DNA of 64,000 nucleotides from positions 28,142,687 to 28,206,686 of the forward strand of contig NC_082598.1 of the NCBI RefSeq assembly GCF_030936135.1, in the 5' to 3' direction. The notes beneath the pieces are model-generated. The model was not told the DNA's origin. It ran no database searches and worked only from the letters and a program-made list of their open reading frames with translations. Below, piece by piece: positions 39,431-50,900 of this stretch (positions are counted from its first letter, which is position 1; each line of letters starts with the position of its first letter). Source of the DNA: Gavia stellata. Taxonomy: Eukaryota > Chordata > Aves > Gaviiformes > Gaviidae. The translations under genes and the position numbers were made by a program.

Positions 39431-42400
39431 CTGACAACGTTCTAAATCAAGACTCCTTGCTTTTTATTAATAATCATATTCTAGTGCAAATAAGAATCAA
39501 ATCCAGAAAGTCTTAGAAACTTTATTGTGTACAGGTGAAACATAAAGGACATCTTCCTTTTTTTTTGGCCTTTTTATCTAGATACATATGACACTTTTTC
39601 AGTGTTTCAAAATGTCTAGACTGCACTTTAGTTTAGTTCAATTTATCTATCCAGCATGTTATAATATATCGCTTACAAAGCATCCTATAAGATTTAGAAC
39701 ATTCCTGTAAAACTAACTGGATAACACAGGGGTGAAAATATACTTTAAAATGCCATGTTTCTATGAAGAAGATATTTCATTAGAAAAAAACCTCCTTTAA
39801 TAAGTAAACTTTACTGTTGAAACATTTTTCTCAATATGCAGTTTGTTAAAATGACGGAACCTATTAAACATGTTTGAACTATTTTGTAAACACAAATCAA
39901 GCTAATAGGAATCCATCTAATACTCATTAAGCCTTCTCAAGAAAGTCTTTAAATAGGCAAATTTCCATTAGACTGGCAAACTCATGCAAAGCTGCTAATC
40001 ACAGTCTATATACTAAGAACTTAACGTGGGGGAGTGGAAGGGGAAGAAATATTCTTCATCACTGCTCATGAAAATACATTTGAATTATGAACCCAGGGAA
40101 GTAAACAGAATATAATTCTAAAATATTGTCTTTCTAGTAAGTAGAATATAGAAGATGAATGTCTTAAATGACAAAGGTTTCCAATAAAAAGAAAAATAGC
40201 AATTATTCTGTTAAGTTACGTATTTCACTATATACTCCTTTTCCTCTGTAGGCTATGGCCTAGAAGTGTGTAATCTGGCATCACTTACAGCAAAAAGGAA
40301 ACGTTCTGGTTTTTATTTTTATTACACAGACTATAGTAATCTCAGGTGTTTTCTTTCACAGATTAAATAACTGCTGTTTCACTCAGTTTCTGCTGTGACT
40401 TTTGAAGATAAGACAGAAAGATTCCAACTACCTTTTCCACTGTATTTTTAAGGCAAGAAATACGTATGTGTCTTCTGCTTTTGTCAGCTTGGCTACAACA
40501 GAAATGTTTGGCCATCAACACCACAAAGTACCAAGAGATAAGTTTAAGCTGCATTTTCAAGCACAATTTGAGAAGAACTTGACATACTGCAGTAAGGTGA
40601 CAAGTCAATGTCAACAAAAAGCTCCAAAACAGAAATTCACCGTTAGCCTGAAGCAAAATACTAACTCCAGCCACTTCCATCCCTTTGCACTGTTCTACCT
40701 TTGTCATAACTTTGGTTAAGAAAGGTCTATAGCAGATACAAAGATTCATTAACCTTCATTTTGTTTGCTTGTTCGTCTAGTATTTTTTTTTCAGGGTAGA
40801 TTTTGTCCTTTTAATTCAGTTCATTACTGTGCAATGTAAAGCCTGTGCATTTGGCTTAAAAGAATACATTTTACAGAAAGGGGAAATTTCTGCTAATGTT
40901 ATCTTTAAGGAAGTCACTCCCTTAGCATCTGCTGGCATCAGTGCTTCCCAGGGACAGGAAAGGATTTTCCTACGGTTAGTCCATTTGCACAGTAGCTACT
41001 CGTGGAGAATAGAAATCTGTGATTTCATTTACCCATGCTTCTGTTACAGAAATCCTCACAAATGAGATAAAGAAATATACTCCTCCCTTTTTTCTTTTTC
41101 ACTACCACCATGGACTCTTGTTCTATTTTTATTTCTACATTTCCAGAGTCTCACAGTGCTACCAAAGATTGCTTCCAAATGAGGTGCGTTGCTGATGATT
41201 GAATAGCAAGTGGTACGCTCTCTGCTGCATTTCATGGATACCATTGATTACCGATCTGCTTGGCCTTGTGCATGCTTATATCTATATTACGCTAAGAAAT
41301 CTTAGCTGCATTTTATCAGCTCATCTCTCTCTTACTATCAGGGAAATGCTTCTTTACCTTTTACATTATTCACTGCATTATGGTATGTTATTCCATTCTG
41401 TGCGACTGTCACACTTCTGGAAGTTTAGCAGATGACTCGGATCACTGACTGTGTAAATGCTTACTTCTGCAGTTTTGTCAGTTTATAGGAAAACATGCAA
41501 CTCCTGTTAAAGCTCAGGCTATGACACCATGTCAGTTAAGGAACATATTTGTTTCCACTGAACACAACTGCCAGGAAATAACATGTAACACTGACTGATT
41601 TGAAATGATGACAGAATTACACTAAGTCTTGAGCTGAAATAATTATTGATAGGACATTCAATGCTGCATTCATGTGTAGCTGTAATAAGATACTTGGGAA
41701 TCAGACAAGAAATTCAAGCTTATATTTTGTTTTCATGTTTTCAGTCATGAATCTGTATACCATTTTATGTGGTTGGCTTCAATGCTACTCAATATAGTTA
41801 ATGATAGGTACATTTAATTTATCCTCACTATAACGAATGGCTTTTGAAGTAAAGGAGATGTTAATTGTGTACATCCATCCATCACATTTTGACACGTAAA
41901 TGGATCACTTGAAAATTCATGTTTACGCTACTGATTTGCCGTCCCGTAAATACTTTATTATTCCGCTGGACATCTTTCCATAACGCTGTAGTTCCAGTAA
42001 ATCCATAGTTCTAGTAAATGTGTTCCACTGCATATGGAGTTCAAAACAAATTGATCAAAAATCTTAATATTTGCTTCACATATTTATCCAAGTTGAAAAG
42101 TGAAGGTAAAGACAGATGACTTTGTCACTTTCACTGCGCTCTATCCTGGCTTACTGACGGACCACCTATCTGAACTTACAGTTAATATATTGTGTTCACA
42201 TGACTAGGAGTCATACTTGAAAAGCAGTTCCATTCCTGCTTTTCTTCATTTATTTTAGCATTCTAAAATACATGGTCCTGCCAATAGCTTAACCTTAAGG
42301 ACTGCTGTTTCCCTGCATGGACCAGCACTCACTCCAAAGGTGTTCACTCCATGCCAACAGGACACGAACAAGCTCCAGCACAAAGACGCGCATAAGCTCA

Positions 42401-44747
42401 TTCAGTAACTACTCCAGCACACCTCCTCAAATCCCGGCTGTATTCAGCCAGCTTGGTGTGCAGGTGGTGCAAATACAAGTCTTGGTTCCCTGAGAAGTAG
42501 ATACGGAGCGCAAGTTCAACCTTCAGTCACACTATTTGGTTTGTAACAACTTTTGCATTTGCAGGTATTTTTGTGATTATGTGGTTTTGTGCATGTCACA
42601 TAATGAAAAATGTGTGTTGCTAGTGCAAATGTGCGATTTAGCTACCTCTGCAATTGCTTTTTTTGAATTCCTCAAACGTGGTATCTGCATGCCTTGCTCT
42701 GTAGTGGTGGTATCTGAAGATATTCTGCAAAGCATATCAGTTTAATTCCTGCAAACAGAGCGCCTTCTTAGATTTGTTGGTATTCTTGTCCCTGGGACAG
42801 TGAAGACAACATCCATTTAGCAATTACAGGATTGCTGTGTATTTATTTACGTTCTCCGTTACTGCATGCGGGTAAGCCAGTATCTATAGTGCATCAAACT
42901 TAATCTGTGTGTAGCAGGAACAATGTTTTCCTCCAAACGTGGCTGCTATACTCCTATGTATGCTCTGAATCACAACTTTGGATTCACAGCTCCTCTCACA
43001 TCCATTCTCCAGGCAAGGACATGCTTCTCTTTCCCTATATATTTTCATGCATTTGCTGAAGGACTTTCTTTGCCCATTATTGACCAAATTCAACGTGATC
43101 AGCACAGCAGTGACCTATGCTAGCAAATTCACTACTGCATGCTTCCAAGCCGGTATATGCAGAACTCTTATGCCCTCTGCACTATGTTATCAGATATTTC
43201 TATGCAGCCTTTTGAGACCAAATCATTGTAACTTAAAAAGGAGTATGAATTTTACATTGATAACCTGAAATTAAACCTCCTTTAAATGGTTTTACCCTCA
43301 AAATATACTCCGTCTTGCTTTATTTGGCACATCTCCAGATTGTGAATCTGATAAAAATATGTGCAGTTTTCTTAGCTAAGTCATCTGTTGGCATTTCTGA
43401 AATATTCTATGTAGCTACAGCTGAAATCCTGATTAAGTTGAGCAAATGAGAAAGATAAAGCCAATACGTGTAAACTGAGCAGTAACCCTAGGCCTGCATG
43501 TTTTCCCAGGTCTGTGAAACCTTAATGCAAAATTCTGAAGTAAGAAAAAAACAGAGGAACATGCAGGCAGTAATAAGAGCTAAACTAGGAAAAATATAAG
43601 CTAGAAAAATATCTGGAAAAGACAAGGTCAACCCATGAAGACTTTGATAGAGCGTAACACGCACAAAACATATCCGAGAATACAACAACATTCTTCTGCT
43701 TCTTTACAAAGTGCAACTGCGAAAGCCAGGACAGCTGCACGCCGGCAAAGCAGCAGACGTGCAAGGCAATAGATCCCTCTGTCATGCCAGTAAATATGTA
43801 TTTCAAGACTGTAGTATTCTATGCCTTGCAGCAGCACTGAGATGTTGCAATTGGAAACTAAGCATTCTTGTAAGCTATTTCATACCAAAAAAGGAGAATG
43901 CAAATTCCAAAAACTTGTAAAACTTGAAAAAATACAATTTTTGCTCTCTATAAATAGTTAACAGGACCTAGAAAAAAATATACAGGCAAGATATCCTAGC
44001 AATTGTTGTTGCTAGGACATGAGATAACTAACAGCAACTGAACCAAACGGCTGTGGGGTTTTTTATAGACAGCCAAACGGAAAGCCCTGTGGAGGCTCTC
44101 CCCTGAGACTGCTGCTCTTCTGAAGCCGCATTACGGGGGCGCTGCAGGAGACTCCAGGCACAGCTCGGACCCAGACAAGAACCCCGCCCGGCTGGGCCCC
44201 AGCCAGGCCCGCCGCGGCGGCGAGCCGACACCGAAGGTGCGGGCAGCAGCCACACACCTACAGGCGAAGGCGCGGCCCGGCAGGCCGCAGGCCCCCAACA
44301 GCCACAGCAGGCGCCCGCAGTAGCAGCGAGGCTTCAGCACGTCAGCGCCCGAAGCACACCGCGACCAGCAACCTCTGCGCCGCCGGCCAGAGGCGGGAAA
44401 GAGGCGGAGCGCGACACCACGGCGGCGACCGCCCGCTCGGCACCGCCCTGGCGGGGGGGAGGAGGACGGAACTGTGGCCGCTTCCGCCGCCGCCGGGTAG
44501 CGCTTCCGGCGCGTGAGGTGCTGCGTTCTGCGGGGCTGCCGTTCGTGGTCGCCTCGTGCTGTGGCAATCCCCTCCTCCCGCGCGTGGGGCGGGTTGCTAG
44601 GCGACGCCGGAGCGTGCCCGCGCGGGCAGCGCGAGAAGGGAAGGGGAGAGGAGAGAGGGTCGGCTGGGGAGCCCTAAGGGAGCCGTTGGGGAACCGTTAG
44701 GGCTGGGCCGGCTGGCGGTGCGTGTAGCGGAGCGGAGGCGGGCTGCG

Positions 44748-44786
44748 ATGGGAGCTGAGGCCGCCCAGCGCCCCTCCGCACAGTGA
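44748..44786 (+). CDS. Upstream ORF in the GUF1 leader (12 codons)
   Basis: ATG at 44748 has G at -3 and G at +4, a strong initiation context. It reads 12 codons (MGAEAAQRPSAQ) to TGA at 44784-44786, 25 nt before the GUF1 start codon. If the mRNA begins upstream of 44748, ribosomes would meet this uORF first, which would be expected to lower GUF1 output. Whether it is in the mRNA depends on the unmapped start site. Confidence 0.45.
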   Translation: MGAEAAQRPSAQ

Positions 44787-44811
44787 AGGTGTGAGTCCAG
44801 CCCCGAGCGCG

Positions 44812-44949
44812 ATGGCCCTCACCGTCAGGACGGCGACGTGGTGGGCCCGGCTGCGGACGCCCTGCCCCGCTGCCGCCCCGCTCTGCCGCCCGCCCTGGCT
44901 GCCCGCGGGGCCCGTGGCGTGCGAGCGGCTGTACAGCTCCCGCGGCAGG
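44812..44949 (+). CDS. GUF1: GUF1 exon 1
   Basis: Residues 1-46, [18 protein letters not shown]... to [10 protein letters not shown]. The start is the ATG at 44812 in a good context (G at -3, G at +4). The exon's end, RLYSS, matches the point where GUF1 presequences join the conserved body. The donor is AGG/GTGAGT. The sequence has the Arg, Ala and hydrophobic make-up of a mitochondrial targeting peptide. Confidence 0.88.
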
Positions 44950-47900
44950 GTGAGTCCGCAGGGTTGCCCGGGGGGATGGGGGGCGGGGGGGCGTTTCGCC
45001 TGCCCGGAGTTGGCCTGCAGCGAGTCCCAAAGGCGGCCGTCCTGCGTGCGGCAGGTGGCCTTTCCGGACAGGCCGAGGGCATCCTGGAGTGGCCATTTCC
45101 CGCTGCAGGGGTGTTTGCGGCCCCTTCGCTGTAGGAGGGCTTGTCGTTCCAAGCCGAGGCATGCCGCAAGGGACACGGCAGATAATCACAGAATCATTAA
45201 GGTTGGAAAAGACCTGTAAGATCATCAAGTCCAACCATCAGTGCTGCTTAATGCTGTGTGTTGACGCTAGCAGAGAACTCCGGGCTTGCTTTCTTCTCCG
45301 CCTGGCCCGGAGCTGCCATGCATAGCCTGTGTAGGACAGGTGAGCTTTGTGTATCTCTAAAATCGGCGACCAGAGTTTTCCAGTAAAGTGTTACTGTCTG
45401 CTATTAGGGGTCTCCTGGTTCTTGATGCTGAAAGCTTTGAAAAGCAAAGAAGCCACTTTTCTTCAAAATGTTGTATTACTTGGAATGAGCAGGAATAATA
45501 CAAAGAAAAGTTTTTTTAGTGTTGGACCTTTCTGTGTAGAACCAAGGAAGTCAGGCTGGGTTTCTGCATTTTTTAATTTAGCCAAGATAACTGTTACCTG
45601 GAGCTTCCTTTTCCACAGTCTGCTTGCTCCTTATGATAAGGTCACTGCTACCTGAGCTGCTGGGTAATGTCGCTGTATGCTTATCATGGTTGTAAAGAAC
45701 GACGTCCTTAATGGTCCCCTGAATCCAGTTTTCTTAATCCTTAAGTTTGGTATTTTAACAAACTTGAAACTGTTTTAAGTTTTCCAACTCCCTATATGCA
45801 TAAGAACATAGCATCTTTCACAACACTTTTCAGCATACTTACTGACTATTCAGAGTAATAAATAAATATATATATGTGTATGACTGAAATGAAATGCTAG
45901 CATTTTAAACACTGATGACAATTTAAGTTTTTGTATCTCTGTTCAACCTATACCTCTTCTAGAGAAGAGAGTTAATTCTTTTTTAAAGGCCAAGTCATAT
46001 TGAATGTAGATACTGTAACCATGATTTATGAAAATAAATTTCTGTTTTTCAGGAAAAATTAGATATGTCGACGTACCCTGTTGAAAGCATTAGAAACTTC
46101 AGTATTATAGCTCATGTAGATCACGGCAAAAGTACACTAGCAGACAGATTGTTGGAAATTACAGGTAAGTGTTCTCATTTTATACTACCTTTTGTTGACA
46201 TATAAGATGTGTAAGTTTCTGTAGCTTTGATTATTACTAAAATTTCTAATATCTTTGCTCTTTTAGTGCCAGGTTGCTTGTGCTTTTAGGCTGCCAGTTA
46301 TGTAGTGTTACAGATGTGAATATGATGTACTTTCTTTCTGGTTGAGATCTGCCTACAAGTTAGGGGTAAGGGAGTGTGTAATTCACTCAAGGAAGTATGT
46401 ATTTTGAAAAGAGACTGAAGGAGAGTGTACTTCCTTGTTCAAGATGCTACTCCTGTAACTCCTAACCAATTGTCCATTAGACCAGTGCGCAGCAAGTTTA
46501 TGACGTTTACTGCCAGTGTTTGGGGTGGACAGAAGGGGACTGTCATGACCTAGGAATTCTGGACAGAGTAGTTTTCAAAAGTGTTATTGAAGCAGGGAGG
46601 AGCTTCAGCTGCTTGTACTTAGATGAAAGTCATAATATGTCCTCTTGTGAGCAAACCATAAACAACTGCCTTTCATGGTGGTGAAGCTCGCTGGTACTGA
46701 AGCTGATAGGATGCTGCATAGTTAGTTTTAGAAACGTGCAGCTCTATGTTGATTTAGATTTAGTGGATAGAATAACTGGTAGTAATTAAGTGTGAATTCC
46801 GTGGATTCTCAGGTGCTATATAGACTTGCTTCTTTCTTCACTCTAAGAATTGGTGAAGTTTTGTTACTTTCATCTTCAGAGGTATTTATTTTGTTCTCAT
46901 CAGAGTGCTTCTTGGACTTCAGTGTTTTTATTTCTGTGTTGTTGTTTATCCTCAACAACAACAATGTTGAGAAAACTGCTGCCCTTTAAAGTGAGAAACA
47001 GCAGTGCTAAGGGATCTTCCTAACTATAAGTGACTCTGGAACTAGGCTTTCCTTGGAAGAGAGAGACAGACGTTGCCTTAGAGGGTTCTCCAAGGTAAGC
47101 TGGAAGGCAATTGGTGTATCTCCCAAGAGAAGACTAATTTCAGGGCAGAGCTTAAATTAGCTACTCAGAAATACCCTTTGGAAGAGTCTTGCATTTCTCA
47201 TTTAAGGGGTGAGCAAAACCTGGGAGAGAAAAACTTTTTGATCAAAGTTATTCATTATAATTACCTCCTATTTGTCACTGTGGGCAATTTTACTTGATGC
47301 CTGTGATAGAAGGAAGTTTTGAATTCAGGTCTGTCAAGCTCTATGATAATGCTCTTTTCACACTTGAGATTGGCACTGCTTAGAGCTGTGGGCCACGGAG
47401 CTGCTCTCCAGTGATAGGAGGTGAAATTTCTTTAAAAATCAAAATTATTTAGCACTGAATGGAATCTTTGCTACTTCTTAATCTCTGTTTTAGACTCCCA
47501 TGATGTTTTGTACCCTGCTTATTCAGTAAAGTATTTTATATAACTTCATGTGTAAAAATTTATTTAACAAATGTTAAGAGTTGAAGCATAATTTTATTGT
47601 TAAATGAAAATCCAAGTTTAGCTTAATTAGATGGAAAAGCCTCATTTGCACCTGCAAGTCCCATGTTCTCCTGGTTAATGGTATTTTCAAGAATTATTTA
47701 TTTTGAGAGCTAATGTGATAAATGAGGTAATAAACCTGTTTTTTTATCTTAGGAACAATTGCTAAAACCGACCGTAATAAACAGGTGCTGGATAAACTGC
47801 AAGTGGAACGCGAAAGGGGAATTACAGTTAAAGCACAATCTGCATCTCTCTTTTACAGCTGTGAAGGAGTAAACTACCTCTTAAATCTTATTGACACGCC

Positions 47901-50900
47901 AGTAAGTTAAGTATAAACAGTGTTAAAATCACACAAAGCTAAATGTCTTTATATTTAAAAGTAGAAAATTTCTGGCTTCTTTTGTTTATCCAGTTTCTTT
48001 TTTTTGTAGGAGTTGTGAACATGTGTGCAAACGAAAACATCATAATGTAGAAATCTTTGCAAAAGCCTTCAGAAATACCTGAAATTCTAAACATTTATTT
48101 TCTCCACAGGGCCATGTAGATTTCAGTTATGAAGTATCACGATCACTGTCTGCCTGTCAAGGTGTCATACTTGTCGTGGATGCAAATGAGGTGGAGTTCT
48201 TAATTCTTGTTTTCTACTTAGAATTTCAGCAGTTTCTTTAAGCAAGCCAGAGAGAAGATTAGGGTTTTATTTTCTTTTCTTTCTTTTTAATTTTGCCATC
48301 AATTTTTTTGCCCCTGGTCTGTCTCCATAGAAATATTATGTTGCAGAAGAATAGTAATGAGAGTTTTAAAAAAATTCTAGAGACAAATACTTGTGTGTTG
48401 ATAGATACTGCATTTCCATGACGTAGCATTAAAAGCACAGGGTTAATGAAGAATCAGATCCTACTTTTTTACGGAGTACGAACTTCGCAAATGGCAGTCT
48501 GGAGAACTTTTAGCTATTGTACTAATACCCATTTGAGTACCTTCAGTTTCTTGATGGAAAACTTGACGATTCATTCAACCAACCACACTGTTAGTTATAA
48601 CTAATTGCTATTGTGTTTTTGATTGTCTATAATACAAACCGATACTGGCAACATTAAAGATAAAGGACACTATAAGCCAAATGTGAATAAATTTATTCTG
48701 GAAACTTGGGAAGTTTCATATCTACTAGATTCATGGGTTCTTGACTGATCTTTCAGGAGAAGCTGGAGAGTGAGGGAGTAAAATACTTTTAAGGTGATAC
48801 TCATAAATTTACACACGAAGTCCCTTACACTAGGAGGGAAGTGAAATTAGAGATCTTAGTTGTACTGTTATTTGTATAGTGCTAGAAACATTTTAAAGAA
48901 TCCCTTAACAGACTAGAATATGAGGTTTATGGGAACATGACTTTAAATATGGACACATTCTCATAAAGTATTTTGATCATTTTCTCTATGGCATTTTTTT
49001 TGATTGGATTGTACAAGGGTCAAATGTATGGTACTTTTTTCCTTGTTAAAAAACCCCCAACAACTAGCTAACTAAATTTCAATGACTATGAGCATTTGCT
49101 CCTTCCTAGCTTGGTGGGCAAGCGGACTTCTTAAGTAAGCTTCAGTAATAAATATGTTTTCTGAATGTGCTGATATTTTTATATTTAATGTGTATATATT
49201 TTTGATGTTATATTTAAACATTATGTGATTATTTGGTATTCTGTATTTGCCTTTCATTCAGAAGGCTTACAAACTCAACTTTTTCATTATAATTGCTAAT
49301 GTTTCTCCTGCCAGCCTGAATTCTGGAGGTAACTTTCAAGATTTAGGTCTTGCATTTTTTTCCTTTTTTTTTTTTTTAAATAAATGTTCTTTGCTTCTTC
49401 TTTACATTGCCTAAAAAGTTAGGCCCATATATCTGTAGTGAATATGCCCATATAAGTAATTTTCCACTTGATCTGTTGTAAACAAAGGGGAAAACAAGTA
49501 GCTGCTGCTTCTTCCTTCTCTTCCCCCTCACCCACCCTTCTGCCCTTTCTGGTCTAATTGTGATATTAGGCTTTATACTGTCATTTGTTAGCACCTCCTT
49601 CTCTTTCTTTTCCCTTTGCTGGTGCTTGGATCTGGAAGGTAATCTTCCTTTTTTTTCCTAATCAGAGCTATTCTTTTGCCATCTTTTTGAAAGAAATGTG
49701 AGGTACAATCCTTACAATTAGTTTTCTTTTTTGAAAATAACTGTAAGGTAAGTTGAAGGTATGTTCCTGCCCTCTGGAATAACTACAGTCTTACTACCAT
49801 GATAAACATCCCTTTTTCTTTGTCCTAGTCCATTTGTGACTAGTTTGTTGTGGACAAAGAATCTGTTTTTTGAGGTACCTGTTATGATCTTGGCTATCCA
49901 GAAATAAATAACATACACAAAAATATGTACTTGGTGCATAATGTATGCATAATAGTGTGATATCTATAAATAATTCCATGTAAGTGATCACACATACAGC
50001 ATTATTAGTTTGTCTACTTATATTCAGATTATGAGAAATTATAATTAGGAATGTTGTTTTCTTTCTCAGCAATGTGTATAATAAATAACCTTTACTTATT
50101 TTCCATCCCCCAAATGACGGGCTAGACAGAAAAGCGAAGTAATCTTATGTCATATAGTATGCCTAAAAAAAACCCCAAACCACCAAAACTCAGGAAGATT
50201 CCATGTTAAACTTTTTTAATGCTTATTTTCTAGGGTATTCAGGCTCAGACAGTGGCAAACTTCTATCTTGCTTTTGAAGCACAGCTTGCAATAATTCCTG
50301 TCATAAACAAGGTAATAAAGGTTTTAGAGTTTCGAGTTAAATAGTTGGGTTGTTTAAATGTGTAGAAGATTGATAAGAAATGTATCCTCAAATAGAAGTA
50401 TATAATGAAAAAATAACTAGAATGTAATAAGAATTTTGTGTATTTGCTGTCTGTTTAATATTTTACAGTTTCTGGGAACTTCAGTTTTTATGTAATAAAA
50501 TACATGTAGTAGCATTTTCAAGCAGCACTGAAAAATTGTTACTGGAGTCTGCATGGTAAATCAAGGTCAGAAGTATTGTGTAAATTGTATCTTGATAAGG
50601 AAATCTGAACCAGTTATATTTGTTTGCAAACAAATAAGCTTGAAGCAAACAACATCTATAGTATGAAAAAAACCTGACCACTTAGGTAATACTCAGTACT
50701 GTGTATTTTATTGTAATGAGAACTAGCTGAAGCTGTGGCATTCCAGGGTTTCAAATTGACTCTATGTTAAATAAAGGTGAGAATGTTTAGCTGGTATGGG
50801 CATTTGGGCATGAATGGCCAGAAAGGTGCAGGTTAACCTGCATGTGCTCTGCCATGCTCCAGGCAGGCTGGTTGCGATGTGGCTTTTGGACAGCCCCGAT

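Larger units (their letters stand above)
23183..44089. other. Spacer between the YIPF7 and GUF1 starts
   Basis: About 21 kb in which no protein exon was recognised. It may hold a 5' non-coding exon of YIPF7, which cannot be located by eye. Named contents, listed separately, are CR1 relics at 24.3, 27.6-28.7, 29.9-30.5 and 38.3-39.4 kb, a GC-rich islet at 25.8-26.15 kb, AT simple repeats near 27.1 kb and an LTR at 37500-38093. Open frames of up to 128 codons, for example 40363-40749 on the minus strand, have no recognisable protein features. Between 31 and 37 kb and between 39.5 and 44 kb I see nothing assignable. Confidence 0.6.
44090..45140. promoter_or_regulatory. CpG island and GUF1 promoter
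   Basis: CpG dinucleotides are dense from about 44130 to 45130, in sharp contrast with the AT-rich flanks. The block covers the upstream region, first exon and start of intron 1 of GUF1. No TATA box is evident. CTTCCGG at 44503-44509, an ETS-family site (CCGGAAG on the other strand), suits a nuclear gene for a mitochondrial protein. The transcription start cannot be fixed but should lie between about 44500 and 44800. CpG islands often fire in both directions, so a minus-strand transcript, possibly a YIPF7 5' exon, is possible. Confidence 0.85.

Noticed and set aside
40363-40749. Overlapping open frames on both strands (128 and 105 codons) in the spacer
   Set aside because: No family features, no repeat of known coding type, and the two strands overlap almost fully, as chance frames do.
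44674-45234. Open frames of up to 186 codons on the minus strand opposite GUF1 exon 1
   Set aside because: GC-rich CpG-island DNA has few stop codons. The frames are Pro/Arg/Gly-rich shadows of the GUF1 exon and a CR1 fragment.
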